A stretch of DNA of 64,000 nucleotides from Prochlorococcus marinus str. MIT 9515 (GTDB lineage Bacteria > Cyanobacteriota > Cyanobacteriia > PCC-6307 > Cyanobiaceae). Under the pieces are notes generated by a model. The model was not told the origin of the DNA. It ran no database searches and saw only the letters and a list, made by a program, of their open reading frames with translations. Made by a program: the position numbers and the translations under genes. The stretch lies in the NCBI RefSeq assembly GCF_000015665.1, contig NC_008817.1:1364001-1428000 (forward strand), given 5' to 3'. Shown here piece after piece: positions 15,881-24,450 of the stretch. The number at the start of each line of letters is the position of its first letter. Position 1 is the first letter of the stretch.

Positions 15881-15958
15881 TTGCAAAATCTTAAAGGATT
15901 ATTACCAGATTATGTAGTTATTGAAAGATACAAAAAGGTAATTTCCTTAACCAAGTGA
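15881..15958 (+). CDS. Possible 25-aa peptide with TTG start
   Basis: The frame is MQNLKGLLPDYVVIERYKKV then ISLTK. It is very short and uses TTG, but it is followed 36 bp later by a strong plus-strand terminator, which suggests a transcript ends here. It is a weak call. Confidence 0.3.
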   Translation: MQNLKGLLPDYVVIERYKKVISLTK

Positions 15959-15994
15959 TTACAAAATTTAAATACATTTTACCTAGAAAAACCT

Positions 15995-16019
15995 AAAAGA
16001 ATTAAGCTATTCTTTTTTT
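15995..16019 (+). terminator. Intrinsic terminator
   Basis: Stem AAAAGAAT / ATTCTTTT with loop TAAGCT (15995-16016), running into further T to 16019. It would end a plus-strand transcript from 15620 or from the 15881 frame. Confidence 0.5.
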
Positions 16020-16103
16020 AATCTGCAATTGAAGAAATAAAAAACTTTCCCAAAATGTTTAAACTTCTAATGCAAATAATTTTAGATTCAATACTAATAA
16101 TTA

Positions 16104-16253
16104 TTATTTCTCTTTGAGCAATGCCTTGAGTTGTAGGTCATCCAACTGCTCTAAATAATTTCTCATTGCAAGCCATGACTTGCGACTTTCTATTTTTCCA
16201 CTTTCCTTAAAAATGTTTGCGGAAACTTGATCAACTAATTCTTTATGATTCAT
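16104..16253 (-). CDS. LVD/NYL-family micro-protein, 49 aa
   Basis: ATG at 16253 is chosen because the product then aligns end to end with 5795-5950: MNHKELVDQVSANIFKESGK versus MDKQHLVDLISSSLINESQN, sharing LVD, ES, SR-x-S, NYL-x2-L, QL and KE. A longer frame from 16289 adds a basic leader absent in the paralogue. Probably a soluble helical hairpin. Confidence 0.65.
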   Translation of the reverse strand: MNHKELVDQVSANIFKESGKIESRKSWLAMRNYLEQLDDLQLKALLKEK

Positions 16254-16388
16254 AAAATTATTCTTCACCAACTTGTATAAATAAACCATTAAAAAATTCT
16301 AAAAAAAATTTCGATGGATAATTTCCTGCAACTCTTTGCTTTTTATTAAAAATTTTCTCTTCGTTTAAAATGAGATTTGTCATGTGGC

Positions 16389-16676
16389 TTAAGATTTTTG
16401 GTTGAGTTTTTTATGAGTCCCTAAAATTACTTTCTCTTGATATTGTTCGCATGAATGAGTCAAATGCTGACCATGCCAAATAAGTTTTTGATGGCAGTTG
16501 CAGCAGAGAATTGAACCACGACTTGCTTGACTGGAGTAATCAAATTTTGAGCAAGTAATACAGACATGACTACCTATCGATCTCGAATATGTTGGATCTT
16601 CAATATATTCCCATTTTTCATGAAGCTTACGATCCCTCTGAAATAACGAAAGCGCTGCGACTTTTTTTTCGACCAT
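16389..16676 (-). CDS. CITC-type small zinc protein, 95 aa
   Basis: ATG at 16676 (a longer TTG frame begins at 16682). The Cys/His-rich core runs CITC (39-42), CCNCHQKLI (58-66), then HGQHL and SCEQY. The paralogue at 40219-40449 shares CITC, CxxHQKLI, HL and the final C, so a CxxC + CxxH + C zinc site is likely. The first 30 residues (LSLFQRDRKLHEKWEYIEDP) are an extra charged arm lacking in the paralogue. A LexA-box-like palindrome stands 10 bp upstream, suggesting SOS control. The biochemical role is unknown. Confidence 0.7.
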   Translation of the reverse strand: MVEKKVAALSLFQRDRKLHEKWEYIEDPTYSRSIGSHVCITCSKFDYSSQASRGSILCCNCHQKLIWHGQHLTHSCEQYQEKVILGTHKKLNQKS

Positions 16677-16685
16677 CACCAAAGC

Positions 16686-16699
16686 AATACATTTGTACT
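16686..16699 (-). promoter_or_regulatory. LexA-box-like site before CITC zinc gene
   Basis: Reading the minus strand: AGTACAAATGTATT, compared with the cyanobacterial LexA consensus AGTAC-WNW-TGTACT; one mismatch, in the right half. It lies 10 bp upstream of the ATG at 16676. The paralogous gene at 40219 has a perfect match in the same place. Confidence 0.5.
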
Positions 16700-16912
16700 A
16701 CTATTCTTACCCTTCGTTAGGCGGATGTCAACTGCCGAGATGAAAAACTAGTGTTATCGCGGAACTCTACCAAACAAATCGTAATAAATATGATATGGCG
16801 CATATATGTAGCAAAACTGTCGCTTTTACAGCCAAAGCAGGCGGGATTTAGACTATTTATTTACAAAACTATATATATGTGTTATATTAATTAATATTAA
16901 TTATTTTCAAAA

Positions 16913-17020
16913 ATGACTCCAGAAGCAGAACGTTTTAATGGTTGGGCAGCAATGTTAGGTTTTGTAGCAGCTGTTGGTGCATACGTAACAACTGGTCAAA
17001 TCATACCAGGTTGGTTCTAA
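16913..17020 (+). CDS. hli: High-light-inducible protein (Hli), 35 aa
   Basis: A minimal one-helix Hli: AERFNGWAAMLGFVAAVGAY then VTTGQIIPGWF. It carries the chlorophyll-binding helix (E-R-x-N-G-x-x-A-M) and the TGQ-IIPG end of the family. Hli proteins sit in thylakoid membranes and protect photosystem assembly by binding chlorophyll and carotenoid. The stop TAA shares its last A with the ATG of the next hli gene (TAATG), so the two are translationally coupled. Confidence 0.93.
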   Translation: MTPEAERFNGWAAMLGFVAAVGAYVTTGQIIPGWF

Positions 17021-17160
17021 TGAAGAACAACGACACTAAAATTGTTGAAAAAGAAAAGGTTGTAGCTGAAAGGCTAAATGGAAGATTTGCGATGTTGGGT
17101 TTTGTAGCCTTAATAGGAGCTTACCTGACAACTGGTCAAATTATTCCTGGATTTATTTAA
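17020..17160 (+). CDS. hli: High-light-inducible protein (Hli), 46 aa
   Basis: A charged N-terminus (KNNDTKIVEKEKVV) is followed by AERLNGRFAMLGFVALIGAY and LTTGQIIPGFI. It has the full Hli helix with Glu, Asn and Arg positioned for chlorophyll ligation. It overlaps the previous hli stop by one base. A strong terminator follows 20 bp downstream (17181-17210), closing a two-gene hli transcript. Confidence 0.93.
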   Translation: MKNNDTKIVEKEKVVAERLNGRFAMLGFVALIGAYLTTGQIIPGFI

Positions 17161-17180
17161 AGATTCAATAACATTTCTTC

Positions 17181-17210
17181 CCAGATTGTTAATAACAATC
17201 TGGTTTTTTT
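17181..17210 (+). terminator. Intrinsic terminator of the hli pair
   Basis: Perfect 10-bp stem CCAGATTGTT / AACAATCTGG with loop AAT, followed by seven T. Among the strongest terminators in the window. Confidence 0.85.
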
Positions 17211-17454
17211 GTCTATAGTTTTGATAGTTTCATTATCTTTAATCCCTTTAATTATGGATTTTAAAATTTAGAAAATAATATAAATTTTAAACTGCTAAAA
17301 AATGGCTAGATCCATCTTTATTATTAAAAAAAATGAACACATTTAATAAATATTTACCTTTTGGATTTAAAGCTCAAAATATTATGCCATTTTTTATTAT
17401 TTTTAAACTTCTTACCTTCTCTCGTTTTATTTCTTATCTGATGAACCAATAAAA

Positions 17455-17568
17455 ATGATTTATCCTCCCCCTCAAGTGGTTTTTGCTTTGCTAATTTTAT
17501 CTACAGCAGTAGTCCTGATTTGGGATCTTAGATACAATCCTTTCGGAGAGGACCAAGACGGGATATAA
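17455..17568 (+). CDS. Single-helix micro-protein, 37 aa
   Basis: The frame is MIYPPPQVVFALLILSTAVV, more hydrophobic residues, then LRYNPFGEDQDGI. The helix plus the acidic EDQDGI end resembles the Asp-rich family (DQDGG motif) in short form. It could be thylakoid-associated, given the hli neighbours. Confidence 0.55.
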   Translation: MIYPPPQVVFALLILSTAVVLIWDLRYNPFGEDQDGI

Positions 17569-17744
17569 AAAAGGCGTATTCAATTTTATTAAGAGCTATT
17601 GATTTTCTAAAATTCTTTGTAACTAGATTTTCTTTTTTTTAATTGAAGGTTCAAAGTTTATAAATTCTCCACTTTTAGTTGCCATAAAATTTTTTTGTTT
17701 TTAAAAGCTTTTTGCTCGTTTGTGTTTTATTTAATTTATGCGAG

Positions 17745-17909
17745 ATGATTCAAGATCTTTGCGATAATCAAAATCATCTTTACCATACTTACAATTGTAA
17801 CTTAGATGATAGTGGAAATAATAAGATGATTATATTAATAGATTACTTCTTTAATCAGTATAAAAACTCTATCGGAATAATAAAAACTATATTAAAGTCA
17901 AAGAAATAA
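17745..17909 (+). CDS. Hypothetical small protein, 54 aa
   Basis: ATG at 17745 starts MIQDLCDNQNHLYHTYNCNL; an upstream TTG at 17712 adds 11 residues. Two Cys and two His in the first 20 residues could chelate metal, but spacing does not match a known motif. The C-terminal half is hydrophobic then basic. It is followed after 15 bp by a micro-gene with a strong ribosome binding site. Confidence 0.4.
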   Translation: MIQDLCDNQNHLYHTYNCNLDDSGNNKMIILIDYFFNQYKNSIGIIKTILKSKK

Positions 17910-17924
17910 TTGGAGGGAAATCAG

Positions 17925-18026
17925 ATGAACAACCTCGGATTGGAGATTGTATTCTGGCTAACTTTATTAATGTATCTTGGAGCTAGACTTACTCAAACTA
18001 AGAAAGATTACAAACAACAGCATTAA
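17925..18026 (+). CDS. MxNL-family single-helix micro-protein, 33 aa
   Basis: GGAGGGAAATCAG precedes the ATG, an excellent ribosome binding site. The peptide starts MNNLGLEIVFWLTLLMYLGA, then a basic end. The protein at 37730-37888 has the same start (MTNLAIEIL) and nearly the same leader DNA (GGAGGGTAATCTT), so they are paralogues. Likely membrane-embedded. Confidence 0.65.
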   Translation: MNNLGLEIVFWLTLLMYLGARLTQTKKDYKQQH

Positions 18027-18243
18027 AAAGGCAGTTTCTAATTAATTGTTTCTTATGGATATCATTTCACATATATTCAAAAAAAGTTCTAGATTCTTTA
18101 TTTAATATTTATTTATTAGTCAAGATGAAATAAAGAACTAAAAAAGAGAGTCAAACTGAATGTTTGCAATTTGGCATTTGCTCCTCTGAAACTAAAAAAT
18201 CAGAGGTCATTCCTTATTTTTATTATTAAAAGAGGTATTAATC

Positions 18244-18393
18244 ATGGCATTAAATGATACTTTTAATATTCTTCCAAAAAAAACAACTAAATCAAAAAAC
18301 GAGTTAACATCAAATTTTGCTATTAAAGATTATTGGGAAGAAAAATGCAGGGAGAATCCCTCTAAAAAAGAATGTCTTTTTTATTGCGACTAA
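18244..18393 (+). CDS. Small Cys-tail protein, 49 aa
   Basis: Hydrophilic N-terminus with the fixed end IKDYWEEKCRENPSKKECLF then YCD: three Cys spaced C-x9-C-x3-C. A W-E..C..NPS..EC..Y end is a pattern I associate with a recurrent marine picocyanobacterial peptide family, but I cannot name it. It has a good ribosome binding site (AGAGG). Confidence 0.6.
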   Translation: MALNDTFNILPKKTTKSKNELTSNFAIKDYWEEKCRENPSKKECLFYCD

Positions 18394-18481
18394 AATTTTC
18401 TTTTTTTACGTAAAATTGTAAATTTTGCAGATTGATTTTCAATAGATCCGTTTTAAATTAAAAATAATTTGAGGAAGAATT

Positions 18482-18592
18482 ATGCCTACAAGAAAGAAAA
18501 ATTCCAAGGCAAAAAAAGTTGAAACCAATACTGAATGGTTGGATAAAGTTATTAATCAATTAACAAATAAAGAGTCAAGTCATTATCTTTAG
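18482..18592 (+). CDS. Hypothetical basic micro-protein, 36 aa
   Basis: Begins MPTRKKNSKAKKVETNTEWL, preceded by GAGGAAG. A Lys-rich start, then a short helix (DKVINQLTNKE). Soluble. No family is recognised. Confidence 0.5.
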   Translation: MPTRKKNSKAKKVETNTEWLDKVINQLTNKESSHYL

Positions 18593-18873
18593 ATTTTGAT
18601 TTGTTTGGATTTAATTTCAAAAGCTAAGACTAGCAGTAATAGATTAATATTTAGCCTCCAATTTTTTTGAATACAGTTTTAAAAAATCCCTTAAATACTG
18701 CTACTCAAGAAGTATATCTAAATTGAGAAAAATCTCGTTTATATAAATATTCTTGTGGTTAGTATTATTTAAAAATTTTAAGTCAGTGTTTTAGGGTAGG
18801 TCTGTAATAATCTAAAGAAAAAAAATATCAGTTTATAAAGGTGCTAGATTTATTATTAAATTAAGGGTAAAAA

Positions 18874-19002
18874 ATGAGAGTAAAGCTTGAACCTGAAACA
18901 GCTTTTATAGGAAAAAAATTTGCATATATTTTCCTAGGAGTAATGTTTAGTCTTAATGCAATAGCATTTGTTTGGTATTTCTTTTTTTCTAAACTAAATT
19001 AG
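18874..19002 (+). CDS. Single-helix micro-protein, 42 aa
   Basis: The frame is MRVKLEPETAFIGKKFAYIF with a continuing Phe/Leu-rich helix to the end. A charged head of 15 residues precedes the membrane segment. It is followed 5 bp later by another micro-gene at 19008, a probable pair. Confidence 0.55.
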   Translation: MRVKLEPETAFIGKKFAYIFLGVMFSLNAIAFVWYFFFSKLN

Positions 19003-19007
19003 ATCTT

Positions 19008-19088
19008 ATGAATTATCACTTTTTAATTGATATTATATTAATTTCTACAGCTATATCTTTCGTTTTGATACTTAGAGCTAAAAAGTAA
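19008..19088 (+). CDS. Possible 26-aa membrane peptide
   Basis: The frame is MNYHFLIDIILISTAISFVL then ILRAKK: one helix with basic end. It sits directly after 18874-19002. The size makes the call uncertain. Confidence 0.35.
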   Translation: MNYHFLIDIILISTAISFVLILRAKK

Positions 19089-19261
19089 ATCTTCTAAAAA
19101 ATTTAATTAGATATGAATAAGGGATTTATAGATAAAAATTTATATTCTTATTATTTAGGTATTAAAATAATTTTATCATCTTCTTGAGGTTGATTCATTA
19201 GTTACCAAATAAATCTATCCGTCAAGGATTCAATAAATATCAAAAACTAGCTTATTAGAGA

Positions 19262-19468
19262 TCAAAAGATGCCTGGGATAATTTGACCCGTTGTTACATA
19301 AGCACCAAGTAAAGCAACAAAACCAATCATTGCCCAACGACCATTAACCTTCTCTGCATTTTGAGGGTAACCTTCATAGGAGACAGACTCATCGATATAT
19401 GGACGAGTTTCAGCTGGAAACATATTCTGTCTTCCGCCTGATTCTGTTGTTACTTCTGAGTTTGACAT
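19262..19468 (-). CDS. hli: High-light-inducible protein (Hli), 68 aa
   Basis: A longer Hli with a 40-residue soluble N-terminus (GGRQNMFPAETRPYIDESVS) and the one-helix core EKVNGRWAMIGFVALLGAYV ending TTGQIIPGIF. The chlorophyll-ligand Glu/Asn/Arg positions are intact. In this position it is a single-gene unit. Upstream on its own strand are two (T/G)TTACAT half-sites 21 bp apart, resembling HLR1 elements bound by RpaB in cyanobacteria (weak). Confidence 0.92.
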   Translation of the reverse strand: MSNSEVTTESGGRQNMFPAETRPYIDESVSYEGYPQNAEKVNGRWAMIGFVALLGAYVTTGQIIPGIF

Positions 19469-19491
19469 TTTGAATATACAATTGTTAATGA

Positions 19492-19519
19492 ATGTAACAT
19501 AAATATTAAAATATGTAAA
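19492..19519 (-). promoter_or_regulatory. HLR1-like TTACAT half-sites upstream of hli
   Basis: On the minus strand TTTACAT (19519-19513) and GTTACAT (19498-19492) are 21 bp apart, 24-51 bp upstream of the hli start. HLR1 sites are (G/T)TTACA repeats but usually only 2 bp apart, so this is a tentative call. Confidence 0.3.
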
Positions 19520-19737
19520 GCTAATGGCCTATTAAAAGAGGTCAAGCGGAAAATATGCCAAATGTGTGTCGAATATGCAGATATTCAGAAATGAATCTAA
19601 GATGCTCTTTCAAATTTACCAGAAATTTATGAACTCTTATTGACTCAAGACCTAACACTAAAGAAAAAACATCAGTCTTGGATTACTTATAAGCATTTAT
19701 ACTCACGCTAAGTATTTTTGCTTACTATGATACAAGT

Positions 19738-19838
19738 ATGGCATTTAGGAAGTGCTTAGCTGTTTAAGCTCAGTTCATCTGAATTTAACTTATTCGTCAT
19801 GAGAGTTTGCTAGTAGGGATACAAGCAAACTTTTTTTT
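19738..19838 (+). ncRNA. Putative sRNA with TAGTAGGGATACA loop (copy 2)
   Basis: A -10 box TATGAT (19726-19731) is followed by about 100 nt without a gene, ending with stem GTTTGCT/AGCAAAC (19805-19811 with 19824-19830), loop AGTAGGGATACA and eight T. The 13-mer TAGTAGGGATACA equals that of the minus-strand hairpin at 15101-15130. An inner hairpin GCTTA...TAAGC lies near 19758-19773. Consistent with a Yfr2-type (Cyano-1) regulatory RNA; the assignment is from memory. Confidence 0.6.
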
Positions 19839-20024
19839 AATTTATGGAGTTAATGAATTAGTTTCTAGCAGATAAATTATTCTTTTAATAAAAATGTTTT
19901 TAGATCAATTGGTACATAGAAAAAATCTATGCAATAAGAATTTATAATTTACAAATATTTTCAGGAAATAAACCTGTCAAAATAAAAAAAATTTGCTAAA
20001 AAAAGGATACATATTATAAACGGA

Positions 20025-20129
20025 ATGTCCCTAGATTTCATTCTTATCCCTTTTTGCATTATTGCTATTTTATGGCTTTTTAATCGGGAGAACAAAATTT
20101 ATCGTAATAATAAAAAAGAAGTCCGATAA
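20025..20129 (+). CDS. Single-helix micro-protein, 34 aa
   Basis: The frame is MSLDFILIPFCIIAILWLFN followed by a very basic tail RENKIYRNNKKEVR. A standard one-helix anchor with cytosolic positive end. Confidence 0.5.
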   Translation: MSLDFILIPFCIIAILWLFNRENKIYRNNKKEVR

Positions 20130-20343
20130 GAATGAATTTAAACTTCAAAAATTTCAACTTTAAATTTAATATCACTAGATTTTTTTAAGTATGATTTTAT
20201 TTAGATAACCATTTTCTCTTGACTAAAGTCTGCCAAAACAATACAAAGAGTCTTTAGTTTCAATTAAAAAATGTTGGATATATGGATAAATAACTTAAAC
20301 AAACTAGAAAAGAAATATATCATTTTAAAAGATCAATACCTAA

Positions 20344-21531
20344 CTAAACTCCGTTAGATCTCCATAGTAAGAAGGTTCCAAAACCTAAAAACATAAGGAC
20401 AGGTATCCAAGCTGCAAAAAAGGGAGTCAATATACCAATAACCCCCATCGAACTAAAAACGAAACAAGTTAAATAATATAAAAAAATAAGTATAATACTA
20501 ATACCAAATCCTTGACTCTTTGAAGATCTAATATTTTGTTTTATCCCAAGCGTGCTACCTATCAAAGCAAAAACTATGCAGGACATAGGTAATGTCATTT
20601 TTTCATAAATTCTTACTTTCATCTTTCTAGATTCTTTTGTATTTCCTGACATCTCATACATTTTCTGAGCTTTTCTAGCTTGAGATATTGTCATATTATT
20701 TGCGTCAAGAGGGATCTCAGCTAATTTAGATGGACCATTATCTAATGGATAAATGTAGGTATCAAATATTATCGTTGATACAGATCCCTCATCCTCAGTA
20801 GCCATTATCTTTCCATTATTAAATTGCCAACTACTTAATTCTTCATCAAATACACCATTTTGAGCGGTTATTAATATTTTTGTTCCTTTTTTTGAAAAAT
20901 CAATAACTGTAATATCATACATGGTTTTCTTTAGGAATCTCCGTGCATAAAAAATATGAGTTAAATGAGAAGCTCCATCAATAGGTTTATTAGTATTACT
21001 ATCTACAATTGAACCATATTTCGAAAATGAAATATTATATCTTCCTCTTTCAGTTCTCATTGATTTCCCCATACTATTCTGCAATAAATCAGCGGCCAAA
21101 CGATTTGAAATTGGAACCAAATTATCACTAAAAGTAAATGTAAGAAATGTCATAAAAACTGCCAAAAGCAAAGAAGGTAAAACTACTCGAAAATTATTAA
21201 CTCCTAGACTTTTTAGCGCTAATATTTCTGAATTTGAAGAAAGATTGCCATAAGTTAGTAAGCATGAGAGTAGAACGGACATAGGAAATGCAATAACCAA
21301 GAATCCTGGCAGGCTTAAAAAAAAGATTTTTAAAGCTATAAAAATAGGTAATCCATACTCAACAATCTTTCTTATGAGATCAAACATTACCCCTACGGAG
21401 AGAGATACGATGGTAAAAGCAGAAATTGCAAAAAATAATATTGGTATTAATTTCGATATTATCCACTTATCTATAAGAGGAATTTTTCTTAAAATTGCAG
21501 ACATCTTATAGTGCAGTTTTAAATTTCTCAA
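20344..21531 (-). CDS. LptF/LptG (YjgP/YjgQ) family permease, 395 aa
   Basis: Three N-terminal and three C-terminal membrane helices flank a periplasmic domain (about residues 130-290), the LptF/LptG layout. Family landmarks include the start region WIISKLIPILFFAISAFTIV and KMTLPMSCIVFALIGSTLGI before the last helices. In proteobacteria LptF and LptG form the inner-membrane part of the lipopolysaccharide exporter with LptB; picocyanobacteria usually have one such protein. It overlaps the upstream 581-aa membrane gene by 4 bp (ATGA type), so the pair is one operon. Confidence 0.85.
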   Translation of the reverse strand: MRNLKLHYKMSAILRKIPLIDKWIISKLIPILFFAISAFTIVSLSVGVMFDLIRKIVEYGLPIFIALKIFFLSLPGFLVIAFPMSVLLSCLLTYGNLSSNSEILALKSLGVNNFRVVLPSLLLAVFMTFLTFTFSDNLVPISNRLAADLLQNSMGKSMRTERGRYNISFSKYGSIVDSNTNKPIDGASHLTHIFYARRFLKKTMYDITVIDFSKKGTKILITAQNGVFDEELSSWQFNNGKIMATEDEGSVSTIIFDTYIYPLDNGPSKLAEIPLDANNMTISQARKAQKMYEMSGNTKESRKMKVRIYEKMTLPMSCIVFALIGSTLGIKQNIRSSKSQGFGISIILIFLYYLTCFVFSSMGVIGILTPFFAAWIPVLMFLGFGTFLLWRSNGV

Positions 21532-23273
21532 GATAATAATTCTAGACTAGAAGGAACTACTTTTATTGGAAAAATATATATACTATTAGATCTACTAAAG
21601 AGATTATCCCTTTTTGCATATAGTGAAGAATTCTTATCGAAATTCATAGAATCAAAGAATATATTACTTTCTTTAAAGTAAGGTTCGTCAACAAGCGTAA
21701 TTTTTACATTTTTATATTTAGTTATTAGCTCATCGCCTTTTTTTAAATCGAATGAAAAATTTTCTATTTCTCTGATACTTTGGGTAACTAATAATCTTGT
21801 TCCAATAAAATCTAATGGAACATATGTTTGAGGATCTTTTTTATTATATGTAGCCCTTATCTCTGAAAAATCGTTATATAAATAATGAGTATCACAATCA
21901 ACTAAAGACATTGTATTAGTATTATTTTTGGCAACAAATTCTCTAATATTCAATGGAATTTCGTTAGTTTTAAGCGGATCAAAACGTAAATAAGAAGAAT
22001 AAGTTGACAAGATCATTAAAAATGTAAGTAATGAAATGCTTAATATTTTTTTAATTAGAAATGCTTTAAAAAATTTTTTTTTGAACTCCAAATATATCAA
22101 CTGTAAACCAACTGCAACCAAGAACAAAATATATGGTGCTATAAATAGTGAATGTCTTGTTAAGCCAAAAGATAACTGCCCAATACTTATTAAGAGAGTT
22201 ATAAAAATTAAATTAATTATTGAAATATCAATAGCAAAATTTAATGATTTAGAGTTTTTATATGGAATCGAAATCTTTATCTCATTTAAAAATCTTTTAT
22301 ATATGGTGTAGAAAGATATAACAAACAATGAGATTGAGGTAAAAATTGTAAGAATGCTAATTTTTGAATACTGAGGAAAAAAAGCAAATGGGGTCAAAAA
22401 ACCTCTAAAGTCAAAATCAATTCTATTACCGCTATTAAAAGGAAAAAACAATAAGATTATAAATAACAATGTTAGAAAGCCTATTTTATTCGAATTAATT
22501 ATCAAAATAAATTTATCAATTAATATGTTTTTATTCTTATTGTTTGCCCTTAATTTTTTTGTAAAAATCCTCTTAATATAAAGATAAATATTATGAGCAA
22601 AAAAGTGAACGATTGAAGGATAACTAGTTATTAAAGCAAGACTAAATCCATATTTTGAAGCCTTATTACGAAAAAATATTGTTGAAGAAATAGATATTAA
22701 CGAACCTGAAATAAACCAAATAGTACTTCCTAAATGATAGGTATATGAATTTATAGAATAAAAACTTAGAATACCAAACGAACAAAGAAATGATATGTAT
22801 TTTGATACGCCAACAAATTTAAGAGATTGATAGAAAAGTAGTATTACTGAAATAAAAAAAACTATATTTATAAATGAAGCGTATTCATAAAACGACCCAA
22901 ATCGATCAGGTAAATATAGTCCATAAATAAAACCCTCTAGAGGAGGATATGTCATTTTTAAAGGTAATAATATTAAGGAACTTATAAAATCAAATGGAAT
23001 AATTGAGACTGTTAAAGCAAACACAATTCTAAGAGGAGCAAAAATAAAGCCTGTTTTCCATATATGACCAATAAAATGGCCTTTTGAAAATAATGAAGAA
23101 TCAGTTAAGTATTTATAAACATCACTTGAGTCACATTCGTGAAAATGAAACAAGGAGATAATTGAATGAGATATCAAAACTAAAAAAATAAATAATGAGG
23201 TAATTATTTTTTCTTTATCGCTCAAAAAATTTTTTAATTTAGTCAAAATAAACAATTTATAAAATTGCGTCAA
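21528..23273 (-). CDS. Large polytopic membrane protein, 581 aa, unknown family
   Basis: More than ten hydrophobic helices, a long loop after the first helices with Arg/Asp (LYLPDRFGSFYEYAS), and a soluble C-terminal domain of about 150 residues (FSEIRATYNKKDPQTYVPLD onward). The outline resembles GT-C-fold glycosyltransferases or the DUF2079-like membrane proteins, but no catalytic motif is certain. Being translationally coupled to an LptF/LptG-type gene, a role in surface glycolipid or lipopolysaccharide assembly is a reasonable guess. The antisense 22036-22311 frame is a shadow. Confidence 0.75.
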   Translation of the reverse strand: MTQFYKLFILTKLKNFLSDKEKIITSLFIFLVLISHSIISLFHFHECDSSDVYKYLTDSSLFSKGHFIGHIWKTGFIFAPLRIVFALTVSIIPFDFISSLILLPLKMTYPPLEGFIYGLYLPDRFGSFYEYASFINIVFFISVILLFYQSLKFVGVSKYISFLCSFGILSFYSINSYTYHLGSTIWFISGSLISISSTIFFRNKASKYGFSLALITSYPSIVHFFAHNIYLYIKRIFTKKLRANNKNKNILIDKFILIINSNKIGFLTLLFIILLFFPFNSGNRIDFDFRGFLTPFAFFPQYSKISILTIFTSISLFVISFYTIYKRFLNEIKISIPYKNSKSLNFAIDISIINLIFITLLISIGQLSFGLTRHSLFIAPYILFLVAVGLQLIYLEFKKKFFKAFLIKKILSISLLTFLMILSTYSSYLRFDPLKTNEIPLNIREFVAKNNTNTMSLVDCDTHYLYNDFSEIRATYNKKDPQTYVPLDFIGTRLLVTQSIREIENFSFDLKKGDELITKYKNVKITLVDEPYFKESNIFFDSMNFDKNSSLYAKRDNLFSRSNSIYIFPIKVVPSSLELLS

Positions 23274-23369
23274 TTAATATAAAAATAACTTAAATATCGA
23301 AGTTATCAAAATATTTTAAATTGATTGATAATCGTCCTAAAATATTGATTATGTAGCTTATTATTTTTT

Positions 23370-23654
23370 ATGACTATTGAAACAACTGTTTTCACCTTTA
23401 AAATTTCTAATACTTTTGAAGAATGGGCTAAAATGTTCGATAGTAAAGAGATTGATGAATTTCATAAAAGTGTAGGAATATCTCCTATCTATAGAGGTAG
23501 AGGTTTAACAGATCACCAAGAAGTTATTGTTATTCATCAAGCAGAAGAAGGAGTAGCTAAACATATATTTTCCGATCCAGAAACAATAAAGAATATTGAA
23601 GCTGGAGGACATATCTATAGCACTACAAAAATTACAAGTTGGTTATCAGATTAA
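23370..23654 (+). CDS. DUF3764 family protein, 94 aa
   Basis: ETTVFTFKISNTFEEWAKMF at the start, then GISPIYRGRGLTDHQEVIVI and GHIYSTTKITSW match the small cyanobacterial DUF3764 family: an alpha-beta barrel-like single domain. No enzymatic residues are known for it. Length is typical. It is transcribed divergently from the large membrane gene. Confidence 0.8.
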   Translation: MTIETTVFTFKISNTFEEWAKMFDSKEIDEFHKSVGISPIYRGRGLTDHQEVIVIHQAEEGVAKHIFSDPETIKNIEAGGHIYSTTKITSWLSD

Positions 23655-23838
23655 ATGGGAAAGGAATTCAACTTAACTCAAGGGATTACTTTACTACTTT
23701 TGAAACCTTTAAATTTGCCATCAAACTACGTTTTGAATTTGATTATTTGGATTACAAATCCCAAAAATAATATTGGTTAATAATATTGGTTAATAATTTT
23801 AATTAATATTAAATTCATTTTTAGAGAGAATTATTGAA

Positions 23839-23982
23839 ATGAATAATTATTTTATTTATTTTTTCGTTTTATATATATTGATTGTTTACCGTAAATTAAA
23901 AAAGAAAAAAAATAATTTGAATAATATATTTATAGTCACTTTCGATAGTCTTAGATTGCGTGAAGAGATCACAATTAAGTAA
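23839..23982 (+). CDS. Small membrane protein, 47 aa
   Basis: Starts MNNYFIYFFVLYILIVYRKL, then a Lys/Asn-rich link and a mixed tail (FDSLRLREEITIK). One aromatic-rich helix. Unknown. Confidence 0.4.
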   Translation: MNNYFIYFFVLYILIVYRKLKKKKNNLNNIFIVTFDSLRLREEITIK

Positions 23983-24195
23983 GAAAAATTTCGCTAAGAT
24001 AAATTATTTAGAGTGATCTAGAAAAGATTAGTCACTAAATAATTAACTAAAACCAAATAATTATGACCATAAAAATAATTTAACTAAACTTTTGATAAAA
24101 AACTTCAAGTCAGAATCAAACTAAATTCACCTTTAAAAACTCGCACATTTATGGCTTCAAATTTATTATAGGTCTACATATACTATTTTTAAAAT

Positions 24196-24396
24196 ATGGG
24201 AGAAGCAAAAAGAAGACAAGATTTAGGTATTCCTCCAAGAATAAAGAAAGTAAATCACGAAAAATCAGATAGATATATTTCTTGGCTACCTATTACCAAA
24301 TCAAGAATTAAAAAATATCCTTACATGGGAGTAGCAACTATGGCTTTAGGTGCCATTATCTTCTTAGTTAGTGGAGGATTTAATACTACTAGTTAA
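24196..24396 (+). CDS. DUF2839 family protein, 66 aa
   Basis: The MGEAKRRQDLGIPPR start is the signature of the cyanobacterial DUF2839 family; the middle is basic (KSRIKKYPYMG) and a C-terminal helix (VATMALGAIIFLVSGG) is membrane-like. Length and order match the family. Function is unknown. Confidence 0.85.
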   Translation: MGEAKRRQDLGIPPRIKKVNHEKSDRYISWLPITKSRIKKYPYMGVATMALGAIIFLVSGGFNTTS

Positions 24397-24450
24397 TTAT
24401 TAATAATTTAATTCTGAACTTTTACGTGGTGAGTCTTTATATATTTAAAA

